From assembly GCA_031459615.1 (NCBI GenBank), contig JAVKIE010000003.1, positions 1 to 64,000 on the forward strand: a DNA stretch of 64,000 bases. Reading direction: 5' to 3'. The notes under the pieces were generated by a model that did not search any database, was not told where the DNA came from, and saw only the letters and a list, made by a program, of their open reading frames with translations. Below, one piece after another: positions 44,031 through 52,343 of the stretch (position 1 is its first letter; the number at the start of each line of letters is the position of its first letter). A program made the position numbers and the translations under genes. Source of the stretch: Calidihabitans tengchongensis (GTDB lineage Bacteria > Sysuimicrobiota > Sysuimicrobiia > Sysuimicrobiales > Kaftiobacteriaceae).

Positions 44031-45215
44031 TCAGACCCCATCGCCGGTGCCCAGGTAGCGCACTCCCCCGGGCGCCTCCTCGACCAGGCGCCCGACCTGC
44101 TCCAGGTCTTCCTCCCGCAGTTCGCGCCCTCCCAGGCCGAAGATCACGTCGGTCACCACCGGCCGCCGGCCGGCGCCGTAGAGGGCGGCGCGGAGCTCCA
44201 CCCCCAGGGGACCGCCGAGGGTGGACAGGGTGTCGGCACGTTCCATCACCACCACGTGCTCGACCCCGGCCAGGGCCGCCCGCAGCGCCTCCGCGGGGAA
44301 CGGGCGGAAGACGACCGGCCGCACCAGCCCGACGGCCCGGCCCGCCTCCCGCCAGCGGAGCACCGCTTCCTCCACCACCCCCGCGTACGACCCCATCAGG
44401 ACGACGGCGGCCCGGGCCGCCTCCATGGCCACCGGCTCCACGAAGACGGGCAGCGACCGCCCGAAATGCTCGCGGAACGCCGCCGCCTCCCTGGCGATGA
44501 TCTCCGCCGAGCGGGCGACCGCCTCGGCCAGGGCGCGGCGGAAGTCCATGTAGGAGTCCGGCAGGGCCAGCGGGCCGATGGTGATCGGCTCGGGACTGTC
44601 CAGGAAGTGATAGTGGTCGTCGGGCCCCGGCCCCACGAACGCCCGTACGGCGTCGTCGCCGTAGACGTCCACCACCTCCAGGCTGTGGCTGAGGGTGAAC
44701 CCGTCCAGCCCCACCATGACCGGCAGCCGCGCCCGCTCCGCCACCCGGACGGCCAGGATGGTCAGGTCGTATGCTTCCTGCACATCCTTGGCGTACAGCT
44801 GCAGCCAGCCGCTGTCGCGGGACCCCATGGCGTCGCTGTGATCGCCGTGGATGTTGATGGGAGCCGACAGGGCCCGGTTGGCCACCGCCATGACGATGGG
44901 CAGGCGCAGGCCGGCGGCGATGTAGAGGATCTCGTGCATCAGGGCCAGGCCCTGGGACGATGTCGCCGTCATGACCCGGGCGCCGCAGGCGGCGGCCCCC
45001 ACGCACGCCGACAGGGCCGAGTGCTCGGATTCCACCGGCACGAACTGCGTCTGCACCACCCCGTCGGCCACGTACTGGGAGAACTTCTCCACCACCTGGG
45101 TGCTGGGCGTGATGGGGTAGGCCGCCACCACGTCGGGGTTGATCTGCTTCCACGCCAGGGCGACCGCATCGTTGCCGGTCAGTCCCAGCCGGCGGGTGGG
45201 CGCCAGGACGCTCAT
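44031..45215 (-). CDS. porA: pyruvate:ferredoxin oxidoreductase alpha subunit
   Basis: The 394-residue alpha subunit shows AYPITPSTQVVEKF (substrate/TPP interface), ESEHSALSACVGAAACGARVMTATSSQGLALM and the C-terminal domain VVMERADTLSTLGGPLGVEL. Its ATG overlaps the stop of the porD gene (ATGA). Together with porB it forms the active site where pyruvate is decarboxylated and acetyl-CoA released. Confidence 0.94.
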   Translation of the reverse strand: MSVLAPTRRLGLTGNDAVALAWKQINPDVVAAYPITPSTQVVEKFSQYVADGVVQTQFVPVESEHSALSACVGAAACGARVMTATSSQGLALMHEILYIAAGLRLPIVMAVANRALSAPINIHGDHSDAMGSRDSGWLQLYAKDVQEAYDLTILAVRVAERARLPVMVGLDGFTLSHSLEVVDVYGDDAVRAFVGPGPDDHYHFLDSPEPITIGPLALPDSYMDFRRALAEAVARSAEIIAREAAAFREHFGRSLPVFVEPVAMEAARAAVVLMGSYAGVVEEAVLRWREAGRAVGLVRPVVFRPFPAEALRAALAGVEHVVVMERADTLSTLGGPLGVELRAALYGAGRRPVVTDVIFGLGGRELREEDLEQVGRLVEEAPGGVRYLGTGDGV

Positions 45216-45502
45216 GGCTGTCCCTCCGGAACCATGACGATGGCGTGGGCCCGCGGCGGACAGACGGCCGCGCACACGCCGCACCCCTTGCAGTGATCCA
45301 GGTCGATGCCCACCACCCGGCCATCCCGGGCCTGGATCGACGAATCGGGGCAGTACAGCCAGCACAGCATGCAGTGGATGCACCGCTCCAGGTCCAGGAC
45401 CGGCCGCTCGGTCCGCCAGGTCCCGGTCAGGAAGGCCCGACTGGTGCCCCCGGCAATGACCGGGCCGCGGTCAAGGGCGCGCCACGATGCCTGCGTGCTC
45501 AC
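45212..45502 (-). CDS. porD: pyruvate:ferredoxin oxidoreductase delta (ferredoxin) subunit
   Basis: The 96-residue subunit has two ferredoxin motifs, CIHCMLCWLYCP (about 41-52) and CKGCGVCAAVCP (about 71-82), for two [4Fe-4S] clusters that carry electrons from the PorB active site to ferredoxin. It overlaps both flanking genes: 32 bp with porC and 4 bp with porA. Confidence 0.93.
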   Translation of the reverse strand: MSTQASWRALDRGPVIAGGTSRAFLTGTWRTERPVLDLERCIHCMLCWLYCPDSSIQARDGRVVGIDLDHCKGCGVCAAVCPPRAHAIVMVPEGQP

Positions 45503-46064
45503 GGGCCACCTCCTCCATGGCCTGCCGGGCCGCCGCCAGGTTGGCGGCGACCACCTCCTCGCGGAACTCCGCGGCCAGCCGGCGGGGCAACCACGTCACA
45601 AACGGCTCCCGCAGCGCGGGGAGGAGCACCGCCACCACCGCTGCCAGCATGGGGACGTTGGGGATGTCCCGGCCCAGGTGCTGGCGGGCGATGCGGGAGG
45701 CGTCCACCGCCACCACCCGCCCGGCGGCGACCCCCGGCACCTCCACGGCGCCGGGCGCGTTGACCAGGACCCAGGTGCGGGCGTCCACCCCGGCGGTGGT
45801 GGCGGGAGCCTGCAGCAGCCCGCGATCCAGGACCACCAGCACGTCCGGCCTCTCGATGGGCCCGCGGCGGCGGATGGGATCCGGGCCGATGCGGGTGAAC
45901 GCCTGCACCGGAGCCCCGCGCCGCTCGGGTCCGAACTCCGGGGCGGCCTGCCCGTAGCCGCCCATGTCGATCACCCACTCCGCCAGCAGTGCCGCCGCGG
46001 TCTTGGCCCCGAACCCTCCGCGGCCGTGCCAGCGGATGTCCATCCGGGGAATGGCCACGCCCAT
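45471..46064 (-). CDS. porC: pyruvate:ferredoxin oxidoreductase gamma subunit
   Basis: The 197-residue gamma subunit begins IRWHGRGGFGAKTAAALLAEW, the family signature, and continues with YGQAAPEFGPERRGAPVQAFTRIG. The ATG at 46064 follows GGGAGGG. It is the first gene of the order porC-D-A-B and overlaps porD by 32 bp. A palindrome promoter 76 nt before its start codon drives the operon. Confidence 0.92.
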   Translation of the reverse strand: MGVAIPRMDIRWHGRGGFGAKTAAALLAEWVIDMGGYGQAAPEFGPERRGAPVQAFTRIGPDPIRRRGPIERPDVLVVLDRGLLQAPATTAGVDARTWVLVNAPGAVEVPGVAAGRVVAVDASRIARQHLGRDIPNVPMLAAVVAVLLPALREPFVTWLPRRLAAEFREEVVAANLAAARQAMEEVAREHAGIVARP

Positions 46065-46146
46065 CCCGTACCCTCCCGCGCCACCTCCGGCACGGATGCC
46101 GGAGACATCGAGTCCCGCCCGGCACACCGCGGACGGCCCTGTTCCC

Positions 46147-46192
46147 ACCGTAGCCCGCGGTCCGGGGCGGAACCATCGGGCGCAGGCGGTAT
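46147..46192 (-). promoter_or_regulatory. palindrome promoter of the por operon
   Basis: Minus strand: ATACCGCCTGCGCCCGAT (46192-46175), GG, exactly 20 nt, TACGGT (46152-46147). Perfect near half-site. Confidence 0.65.
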
Positions 46193-46214
46193 TTGGCGGT
46201 CGGTTGCTCCCGCC

Positions 46215-46283
46215 ATCGGGTCGGCGCCCGAGCGAAAATCAGCTTTCCGCCCGATCCGCTCCCGGGCGCGCCGCGCCTACGCT
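46215..46283 (+). promoter_or_regulatory. tandem palindromes and leaderless promoter of a coiled-coil gene
   Basis: ATCGGGTCGGCGCCCGAG (46215-46232) and ATCAGCTTTCCGCCCGAT (46238-46255) are in 23-bp phase. CC, exactly 20 nt and TACGCT (46278-46283) follow. The ATG at 46292 is eight bases downstream without a Shine-Dalgarno. Confidence 0.7.
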
Positions 46284-46291
46284 CAACACCG

Positions 46292-46690
46292 ATGCTGGAG
46301 ATTCCCGAACACCGCCGGCGTTTCCTGGCCGAGGTGCGACACGCCCGGCTCCTTCTGGAGCAGGCCCGGGCCGAGCACCGCCGCGCCCTGGAGCAGGAGC
46401 GCGGGACGCTGACCACCTCCCGGGTGCGGTTGCGGGAGGACCGGCGCCAGCACCGGCGGGTCCTGGACCAGGTCCGGTCCCGGATGGCGGAAGAGCGGCG
46501 CTATCACCGGGAGGCCCTGGCGGCCAACAAATGGCTGCTGGCCCTGGTGGACCGCCTGCTGCCCCTGTGGGGGCCTCCCCGCCGCGCGGGCGGCCGCCCC
46601 CCTGCCCGAATACAGCCGGCGCCCGATGCCAGATCGGGCGCGCGCCCGATGGGACGTCCCTCCGCCGCCCCCTACCCTGGCGCCGGGTGA
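46292..46690 (+). CDS. small coiled-coil protein, paralogue A (leaderless)
   Basis: The 132-residue protein is a long charged helix (about 4-85) with repeated HRRAL/HRRVL/YHREAL heptads, then a conserved-looking NKWLLALVDRLLPLW segment and a disordered Pro/Ala/Arg tail. The end is closely matched by the next gene (YHRTAL and NRWILALAERLL), so the two are paralogues. No Shine-Dalgarno: the ATG is eight bases after a predicted -10. Function unknown; strongly tied to the palindrome regulon. Confidence 0.65.
   Translation: MLEIPEHRRRFLAEVRHARLLLEQARAEHRRALEQERGTLTTSRVRLREDRRQHRRVLDQVRSRMAEERRYHREALAANKWLLALVDRLLPLWGPPRRAGGRPPARIQPAPDARSGARPMGRPSAAPYPGAG
46610..46678 (+). promoter_or_regulatory. 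tandem palindromes and promoter of the second coiled-coil gene
   Basis: ATACAGCCGGCGCCCGAT (46610-46627) and the fully palindromic ATCGGGCGCGCGCCCGAT (46633-46650) are in 23-bp phase, inside the end of the previous gene. GG, exactly 20 nt and TACCCT (46673-46678) follow. Confidence 0.75.
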
Positions 46691-46695
46691 GAGGG

Positions 46696-46977
46696 ATGGC
46701 CCGCTACGAGCAGGTCCTGATGGGAGAGAGCCCGCCTCGGGGCGTGGGGCGGCCGGACGAGCACGCCCGGATGCTGGAGGGCGAATGGCAGAGGGTCCGG
46801 GCGGCTCGGGAGGCGACGCGCCGCGAGGCGCGAGCGCACCGGCGGGCGCTGGAGGCGGTACGCGAGGAGGTCGCCCGCAGCCGCCGGTATCACCGGACGG
46901 CCCTGCGGCAGAATCGCTGGATCCTCGCGCTGGCCGAGAGGCTGCTGGCGCCGCGCCGGGCCGCGGAGACGCCCTAG
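46696..46977 (+). CDS. small coiled-coil protein, paralogue B
   Basis: The 93-residue protein has the same plan as its neighbour: a charged helix with AHRRALEAVREEVARSRRYHRTAL (split here as heptads), then NRWILALAERLLAPR. A short GAGAGGG precedes the ATG, but the leader is only about 11 nt. Having its own tandem palindromes although directly behind a related gene suggests that the pair arose by duplication including the promoter. Confidence 0.65.
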   Translation: MARYEQVLMGESPPRGVGRPDEHARMLEGEWQRVRAAREATRREARAHRRALEAVREEVARSRRYHRTALRQNRWILALAERLLAPRRAAETP

Positions 46978-47017
46978 ATCACCCACAACGCGAAGCCAGG
47001 GGCGCGCCCCGGCGGCG

Positions 47018-47467
47018 TCAGGAGGCCACGGGCGGCCGGTCCACAGCGTCGCCCGGGGCGACGACCACCTCGTGGGTGATGGCCGCCGTCGCCCGCAACA
47101 TCGCCGCCACCGAGCAGTAGCGATCCAGGGAGAGAGCCACCGCCCGCCGCACCGCCTCCGGATCCAACCCCGGTCCCCACGCCGTATACCGCATGCGGAT
47201 CGCGGTGAAGACCCGGGGCGGCTCAGGCGCCCGCTCCCCCGCCACGTCGATGCGCAGCCCCGCCAGGGGCGCCCGCATCTTCTGCAGGATGCTCACCACG
47301 TCGATCCCCGAGCAGCCCGCCAGGGCGGCCAGAACCGTTTCCATCGGCGAGGGCGCCACCCCGGTGCCGCCCGCCTCGGGGGAGGCGTCCATCAGCACCG
47401 GAGCCGCCCCCGCCGGCCCGCCGACGAAGACCATCGGCGCCCGCCACTCCACCCGCACCTCGGCCAT
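47018..47467 (-). CDS. OsmC-family protein
   Basis: The 149-residue protein has the OsmC pattern SPMETVLAALAGCSGIDVVSILQKM (first Cys at about 55) and LSLDRYCSVAAMLRATAAITHE (second Cys), expected for thiol-based peroxide reduction. The ATG at 47467 is behind GGGGAGG; the alternative GTG at 47476 overlaps that site. It follows a CBS protein gene on the same strand. Confidence 0.88.
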   Translation of the reverse strand: MAEVRVEWRAPMVFVGGPAGAAPVLMDASPEAGGTGVAPSPMETVLAALAGCSGIDVVSILQKMRAPLAGLRIDVAGERAPEPPRVFTAIRMRYTAWGPGLDPEAVRRAVALSLDRYCSVAAMLRATAAITHEVVVAPGDAVDRPPVAS

Positions 47468-47472
47468 CGCCG

Positions 47473-47883
47473 TCACCTCCCCGTGCGGGCGGCCCTCTCC
47501 GGCCCGCGCGGTCGGGGAGCCTCGTGCAGGTTGAGGAAGAGCTGGACGATGTCGCTGGCGCTGACGATACCCACCACCTTGCCCGCCCGCACAATGGGGA
47601 TCCGGCGCACCATCTGGTCGAGCATCAGCCGCGCGATCTCCTCCACCGGCGTGTCCTCCTGGGCCACCACCGGGTCGGGGGTCATGATGTCCTCGACCCG
47701 GGCGTCTTCCCCGGCCCGGCGCGCCAGGTCCATGAAGCTCACCATGCCCAGCAGCTGGCCTTCCGGGGTGGTGACCGGCGCCCCGTGGATCCGGTAGCGC
47801 AGCAGGACGTCGGTCGCCTCCTCGACGCTCATGTCCGGGGACAGAGTGATCACATCCTTGGTCATGATGTCCCGCGCCTCCAT
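47473..47883 (-). CDS. CBS-domain pair protein
   Basis: The 136-residue protein consists of two CBS domains (MTKDVITLSPDMSVEEATDVLL and MTPDPVVAQEDTPVEEIARLML), a probable adenine-nucleotide sensor. There is no BON domain, unlike the CBS proteins at 17.3 and 51.6 kb. It is probably co-transcribed with the OsmC gene downstream. Confidence 0.88.
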   Translation of the reverse strand: MEARDIMTKDVITLSPDMSVEEATDVLLRYRIHGAPVTTPEGQLLGMVSFMDLARRAGEDARVEDIMTPDPVVAQEDTPVEEIARLMLDQMVRRIPIVRAGKVVGIVSASDIVQLFLNLHEAPRPRGPERAARTGR

Positions 47884-47950
47884 CGGTCCACCTCCCGAGT
47901 CTGTCCCCCGCACGCCCGCCGCAGATTGCCTGCGACGGGGAGGGTCATCC

Positions 47951-48886
47951 CTACAGTACCACCCCGGCCTCACGCGCCAGGGCCAGAACCTCCTCGCGCC
48001 GGGGCATGGACGGCTGGGCGCCCGCGCGGGTCACCGACACGGCGGCCGCCACGGTGGCAAATCGTACGGCACCGCGCAGGTCCCGCCCTTCGGCGAGCGC
48101 CACCGCCAGCGCCGCCGCAAAGGCGTCGCCGGCCGCCGTCGTGTCCACGGCCTGCACCGGCACAGCCGGCGCGAGCTCCCGCACCCCGTCCGCGGCCACA
48201 TAGGACCCGCGCTCGCCGAGCTTGATCACCGCAGCCCGGCAGCCGCGCGCCAGCAGCGTGTCGGCCGCCCGCCGGGCGCCGTCGGCGTCGGCGGGATCCA
48301 CGCCCGTCAGCGCCCGGGCTTCCACTTCGTTGGGGTTGATCACCGTCAGCAGCCGGTACAGGGACTCAGGCAGCGGGTCGGCGGGGGCGGGCGCCGGATC
48401 CAGGATCACCCGGCACCCGGCCTCCGACGCAAGCCGCGCCGCGTGGAGAACCACCGGCACCGGCACCTCCAGCTGGAGCAGCACCACCTGGCTGGCGGCC
48501 AGGACATCCCGGGCGGCCTCCACGTCGTCGGCGCTGACCCGCATGTTGGCGCCGCTGGCCACCACGATGGTGTTGCGTCCTGCCTGGTCCACGGTGATCA
48601 GGGCCACGCCGGTGCTGGCCTGCGGGTCCTCCCGCAGGTGGCGGACGTCGACTCCTTCGGCGGCCAGCCCGTCCCGCAGGGCGCGCCCGAACGCGTCTGC
48701 GCCCACCCGTCCCACCATCGCCACGGACGCTCCCAGCCGGGCCGCGGCCACCGCCTGGTTGGCCCCCTTGCCTCCGGGAAAGGTGGCAAAGGTTCCCCCG
48801 ATCACCGTCTCCCCCACCTGGGGCAGCCGGGGAGCGGTCACCACCAGGTCCATGTTGGCGCTGCCCACCACCGCAATCCGCACCAT
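47951..48886 (-). CDS. rbsK: ribokinase (PfkB family)
   Basis: The 311-residue kinase has GSANMDLVV, TFPGGKGANQAVAAARLG (substrate loop) and VDTTAAGDAFAAALAVAL with the catalytic Asp, all diagnostic of ribokinase-type PfkB enzymes. It phosphorylates ribose at O5. GGGGAGG precedes the ATG. A deoxyribose-phosphate aldolase gene lies 2 kb away, suggesting local pentose or nucleoside salvage, but no ribose transporter is present. Confidence 0.9.
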   Translation of the reverse strand: MVRIAVVGSANMDLVVTAPRLPQVGETVIGGTFATFPGGKGANQAVAAARLGASVAMVGRVGADAFGRALRDGLAAEGVDVRHLREDPQASTGVALITVDQAGRNTIVVASGANMRVSADDVEAARDVLAASQVVLLQLEVPVPVVLHAARLASEAGCRVILDPAPAPADPLPESLYRLLTVINPNEVEARALTGVDPADADGARRAADTLLARGCRAAVIKLGERGSYVAADGVRELAPAVPVQAVDTTAAGDAFAAALAVALAEGRDLRGAVRFATVAAAVSVTRAGAQPSMPRREEVLALAREAGVVL

Positions 48887-49206
48887 GCCGTCCTCCCCCG
48901 CCCTCACCTCTTCGCGCCCCGGAGGAGATCCCCATCCCGGGCGCCCCGGCGGCTGCGTACTCAGAGCGCCGGGCGCTCAATGCCATCTTCCCTCTCTCTA
49001 TCCACAGACCTCGAACACATCTTCCGGATTGACGCGGCGGGGGCCCGCAGGGTACTTTGGGAAGTGCCTCGGTCACTTGGGGAAGTAGTAAGATCGGGCA
49101 GTAACGCTCACCCAAGGCCGGATAGTAACCGCCTCCGGAGCGGCCATGATCCGGTCCCACAGCGAGCGCGATGGTCCGATCCCATGACGACCCCGAGTGG
49201 CCGAGG
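48887..49206. other. intergenic region of atypical composition
   Basis: No gene is supported. The middle (about 49005-49110) is less GC-rich than its surroundings and holds the near-repeats TTTGGGAAGTG and CTTGGGGAAGTA, plus GTAACGC and GTAACCGC steps. It might be a decayed mobile-element end, but no transposase homology is readable. Confidence 0.35.
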
Positions 49207-50199
49207 TTAGTTGCTGTCGGGCCGCTCGACCACCCCCACGTCGCCGTCGAAGAAAATCCGCGTGCCGCACTCCTCCATCCGGGCCCGCAGCCAGCGGTGC
49301 AGCCAGGTCACGTCCTCGCCCCGGGCCCGGGTGGCGCGGAAGGTGGCGATGCGCACCGGATGGAGGCGGATCTGCGCCGCGCGGGCGCCGTCGGTCAGGA
49401 CCTCAAAGAAGCAGGACAGGTCGTTGCGCTCCTCGGGATCCACCGCATAGTCGTCGATGAAGTCGCCCGTGGAGTACAGGAGGGGGCGCCCCCGGTACCA
49501 CTCGATGCCCTGCACCGTGTGGTTGGAGTGCCCCCAGTACAGGTCGGCGCCCAGGTCCACCAGCTGGCGCGCCAGAGCCCGCATGGCCGGGGTGGGCGGA
49601 CCCCAGTTCGGGCCCACGTGACCGGAGACGATCACGAACCCGGCCTCGCGTCGGGCGCGCTCCAGCGCCCGGCGCACGCGCTCCCGGTACGGCGGCCGCA
49701 GGCCGCGATCGTCGCCGGCCACGTAGAAGACGCCCGGGCGGTCCGGCCCCGCCTCCCAGTCGGGCTCGTTGTCGGTGAGGGCGACCACCGCCACCGTCCG
49801 GCCACCGGCCACCATGAGCGCCGGCGCCATGGCCTCCTGCAGGGTCTCCCCGGCGCCGGCGTAGCGGATGCTGCCGCCGCGCAGCAGCGCCAGGCATTCC
49901 CGCAGGGCGTCGTACCCGAAGTCCAGCACGTGATTGTTGGCCAGGCTCACGCAGTGGATCCCTGCGGCCCGCAGGGCGTCCAGGGCCCGCGGCCGCGCCC
50001 GGAAGTGAAACACCTTGGGGACCCAGGGGGACCCGCCCGTGGCGATCACGCACTCCAGGTTCACCAGGCGCAGGTCGACCCGCCGCCACAGGTCCAGGGT
50101 ATCACCCCATACCCAGCCGGGGTCCACCGCCGGGTCGGCCAGGACATAACGGTCCACCAGCCGTCCCAGCATCACGTCACCGGCCAGTCCCAGGCGCAT
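49207..50199 (-). CDS. CapA-family metallophosphatase-like protein
   Basis: The 330-residue protein matches the CapA/PgsA-like family: GDVMLGRLVDRY, LRLVNLECVIATGG, HCVSLANNHVLDFGYDAL, VIVSGHVGPNWG and LYWGHSNHTVQGIEWYRGRPLLYSTGDFIDDY, which contain the metal-binding His/Asp/Asn residues. The family is linked to polyglutamate capsule retention, but many members are cytosolic with unknown substrate. No signal peptide is visible. The start is close to a -10-like TATTCT (50215-50210), and a GTG at 50202 could also be used, both leaderless. Confidence 0.85.
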   Translation of the reverse strand: MRLGLAGDVMLGRLVDRYVLADPAVDPGWVWGDTLDLWRRVDLRLVNLECVIATGGSPWVPKVFHFRARPRALDALRAAGIHCVSLANNHVLDFGYDALRECLALLRGGSIRYAGAGETLQEAMAPALMVAGGRTVAVVALTDNEPDWEAGPDRPGVFYVAGDDRGLRPPYRERVRRALERARREAGFVIVSGHVGPNWGPPTPAMRALARQLVDLGADLYWGHSNHTVQGIEWYRGRPLLYSTGDFIDDYAVDPEERNDLSCFFEVLTDGARAAQIRLHPVRIATFRATRARGEDVTWLHRWLRARMEECGTRIFFDGDVGVVERPDSN

Positions 50200-50233
50200 C
50201 ACCGCCCCGAGAATAGCGCATAATGGTAGTGGA

Positions 50234-50932
50234 ATGACAGACGCCGCCGTCGTGGTGCGCTCCGTCCGGGTCCCCGTGGAAGGAGGTGCCCTGGACGGCG
50301 ACCTGGCGATCCCCGCCGCCGCCCGGGGAGTGGTGGCCTTCGCCCATGGCAGCGGCAGCAGCCGCCACAGCCCCCGCAACCGGTACGTCGCCCGCCGGTT
50401 GCAGGACGCCGGGCTGGCGACACTGCTGATCGACCTCCTGACGCCCGAGGAAGAAGACGTGGATCGGGCCACAGCCCACCTGCGCTTTGACATCCCGCTG
50501 TTGGGCCGCCGCCTGCTGGACATCGTGCGGTGGGTGGGGCGGGATCCGCAGACTGCGCCCCTGCCCCTGGGGTTGTTCGGGGCCAGCACCGGCGCGGCGG
50601 CCGCCCTGCGGGCCGCTGCCGAGCGGCCCGACCGGGTTGCGGCCGTGGTGTCGCGGGGAGGTCGGCCCGACCTGGCGGCCGACATCCTGCCGCGGGTGAC
50701 GGCGCCGACCCTGCTGATCGTGGGCGGGCGGGACCTGCCGGTCCTGGACCTGAACCGGCAGGCCCTGGCGCTGCTGGGCGGTCCCGCGCGACTGGAGATC
50801 GTTCCCGGCGCGGGCCACCTGTTCGAGGAGCCCGGAGCGCTCGACCGGGTGGCCGGGCTGGCGGCGGAGTGGTTTCTCCAGCACCTGTCCTCCGCCCCGG
50901 GCAGCCCCCGCTCACCGGCCCCCGATGCCTGA
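50234..50932 (+). CDS. dienelactone hydrolase-like alpha/beta hydrolase
   Basis: The 232-residue enzyme has the alpha/beta-hydrolase order: FAHGSGSSRHSPRN oxyanion loop, nucleophile elbow FGASTGAAAAL (Ser at about 117), TLLIVGGRDLPVL (Asp) and PGAGHLFEEPG (His). Such proteins are often fused to, or encoded beside, phosphoribosyltransferases. Substrate unknown. CATAAT at 50219-50224 lies nine bases before the ATG, again suggesting a leaderless message, here without the palindrome. Confidence 0.85.
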   Translation: MTDAAVVVRSVRVPVEGGALDGDLAIPAAARGVVAFAHGSGSSRHSPRNRYVARRLQDAGLATLLIDLLTPEEEDVDRATAHLRFDIPLLGRRLLDIVRWVGRDPQTAPLPLGLFGASTGAAAALRAAAERPDRVAAVVSRGGRPDLAADILPRVTAPTLLIVGGRDLPVLDLNRQALALLGGPARLEIVPGAGHLFEEPGALDRVAGLAAEWFLQHLSSAPGSPRSPAPDA

Positions 50933-50956
50933 TCGCATTCCGGATCCCCGGCTGTC

Positions 50957-51622
50957 TCAGGCGGCGTGCGCCGCGGCCTCCTGAAGGATCGCCTCGGTGG
51001 CGCTGGTGCCCAGAAGGTCCGCTCCCGCGTCCAGCAACGCCAGGGCGTCGCGGTAGGACCGGATGCCTCCGGCGGCTTTCACCCCGACCGACCGCGGGAC
51101 GATGCGGCGCAGCAGGGCCACGTCGGCGACCGTCGCCCCCGCCGGGCCGAATCCGGTGCTGGTCTTGACGTAGGCGGCCCCCGCCCGGGCGGCCAGGCGC
51201 GCGCCCAGGCGCTTCTCGGCGTCAGTCAGATAGCCCGTTTCCAGGATCACCTTGACCGGCCGGCCGGCGGCCTCCACCACAGCCCGGATGTCGTAGAACA
51301 CCCGACCCAGATCGCGCTCCCGCAGGGCCCCGATGTTGATCACCATGTCCACCTCGGCCGCGCCCTGGGCGACCGCCTGGCGCGCCTCGGCCACCTTGGC
51401 CTCCGTGGTCTGGCCTCCGTGGGGGAACCCCACCACCGTGACCACCCGGACGGGTGAGCCCTCCAGGGCCCGCACCGCCACGGGCACGTAGCAGGGTTTG
51501 ACCACGAGGGCCCGGACGCCCCACCGCCGGGCCAGCCCTGCGGCCTCCCCGGCGTCGGCGGCGGTCGTCTGGGGGCCCAGCACGGCGTGCTCGATGCGGC
51601 GTGCCAGCTCGGCAGGCGTCAT
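50957..51622 (-). CDS. deoC: deoxyribose-phosphate aldolase
   Basis: The 221-residue TIM-barrel enzyme shows VKPCYVPVAVRAL, VVGFPHGGQTTEAKVAEA, VDMVINIGALRERD (acid/base Asp) and AAYVKTSTGFGPAGA with the Schiff-base Lys. It splits deoxyribose-5-phosphate to acetaldehyde and glyceraldehyde-3-phosphate. The gene overlaps the CBS-BON gene upstream by 4 bp. Confidence 0.95.
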   Translation of the reverse strand: MTPAELARRIEHAVLGPQTTAADAGEAAGLARRWGVRALVVKPCYVPVAVRALEGSPVRVVTVVGFPHGGQTTEAKVAEARQAVAQGAAEVDMVINIGALRERDLGRVFYDIRAVVEAAGRPVKVILETGYLTDAEKRLGARLAARAGAAYVKTSTGFGPAGATVADVALLRRIVPRSVGVKAAGGIRSYRDALALLDAGADLLGTSATEAILQEAAAHAA

Positions 51623-52338
51623 CGCGCTCCTCCCACCCGGGGCTCGGGCCACAGGTCGCCCAGGGAGGCCCGACGGTCGTCAAACCGGTAGGTCAGACGG
51701 TTCTCCACCCCCACCACCCCGTCGGCGGCGGCCACCCACCGCTCCACCAGCTGCTTTTCGGACCAGCGATCTACCTCGCCCTCGAGGATCACCACGCCCT
51801 GGCGCACCTCGACCGTCAGCCGGCTGGTGTCCACCCACAGGTCGTGCAGCAAGCTCTCCCGCACCGCTGCGGCGATCTCCTCGTCCGAACGGGCCAGGGC
51901 CCGGACGATGTCGGCGCGGCTGACGATGCCCACCAGCCGCCCGCCGCGCATCACCGGCACCCGGTTGATCTGACGGCGGACCATCAGGGACGCCACCTCG
52001 GACAGCGGCGCCTCCTCGTCCACCGTCACCACCGGGGAGGTCATCAGGTCCCGGGCCCGCAGGCGCGGCCGGGCCTCCCCCACCGGCGCCAGGCGCGCCG
52101 GCCGCCGGAACCCGCGGGCTTCGGCGAGGAGCAGGTCGGCCTCGGTGATGATGCCCACCAGCTCCCCCTGGTCGGTGACCACCGGCACACCGCTGATGTG
52201 GTGGGCGGCCATCAGCGCGGCCACATCCTTGATCGGCGTGTCCGGCCGCACCGTGATCACCGGCGAGGTCATCACGTCCTTCGCCCGCAGGCGGATGCGC
52301 CCCGCGCGGACCAGCTCGGTCCGTCCGACCTCGTCCAT
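51619..52338 (-). CDS. CBS-domain pair with BON domain
   Basis: The 239-residue protein has two CBS domains (MTSPVITVRPDTPIKDVA and MTSPVVTVDEEAPLSEVA) and a C-terminal BON domain (about 160-225, LTVEVRQGVVILEGEVDRW). It is a close relative of the CBS-BON protein at 17.3 kb. It lies 5 bp after a Usp gene on the same strand, which suggests stress-linked nucleotide sensing. Confidence 0.88.
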   Translation of the reverse strand: MDEVGRTELVRAGRIRLRAKDVMTSPVITVRPDTPIKDVAALMAAHHISGVPVVTDQGELVGIITEADLLLAEARGFRRPARLAPVGEARPRLRARDLMTSPVVTVDEEAPLSEVASLMVRRQINRVPVMRGGRLVGIVSRADIVRALARSDEEIAAAVRESLLHDLWVDTSRLTVEVRQGVVILEGEVDRWSEKQLVERWVAAADGVVGVENRLTYRFDDRRASLGDLWPEPRVGGAR

Positions 52339-52343
52339 CTGTC

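Noticed and set aside
40401..45296. A 1631-codon plus-strand reading frame opposite the acyl-CoA synthetase and por genes
   Set aside because: It is antisense to five clearly recognised proteins, has His/Gly/Arg/Gln-rich nonsense composition and no domain. Such mirror frames arise from high GC in third codon positions.
50098..50115. GGGTAT-N6-ATACCC inside the CapA gene as a further CsoR-type operator
   Set aside because: Half-sites are in the opposite order with different spacing, and the site lies within coding sequence.
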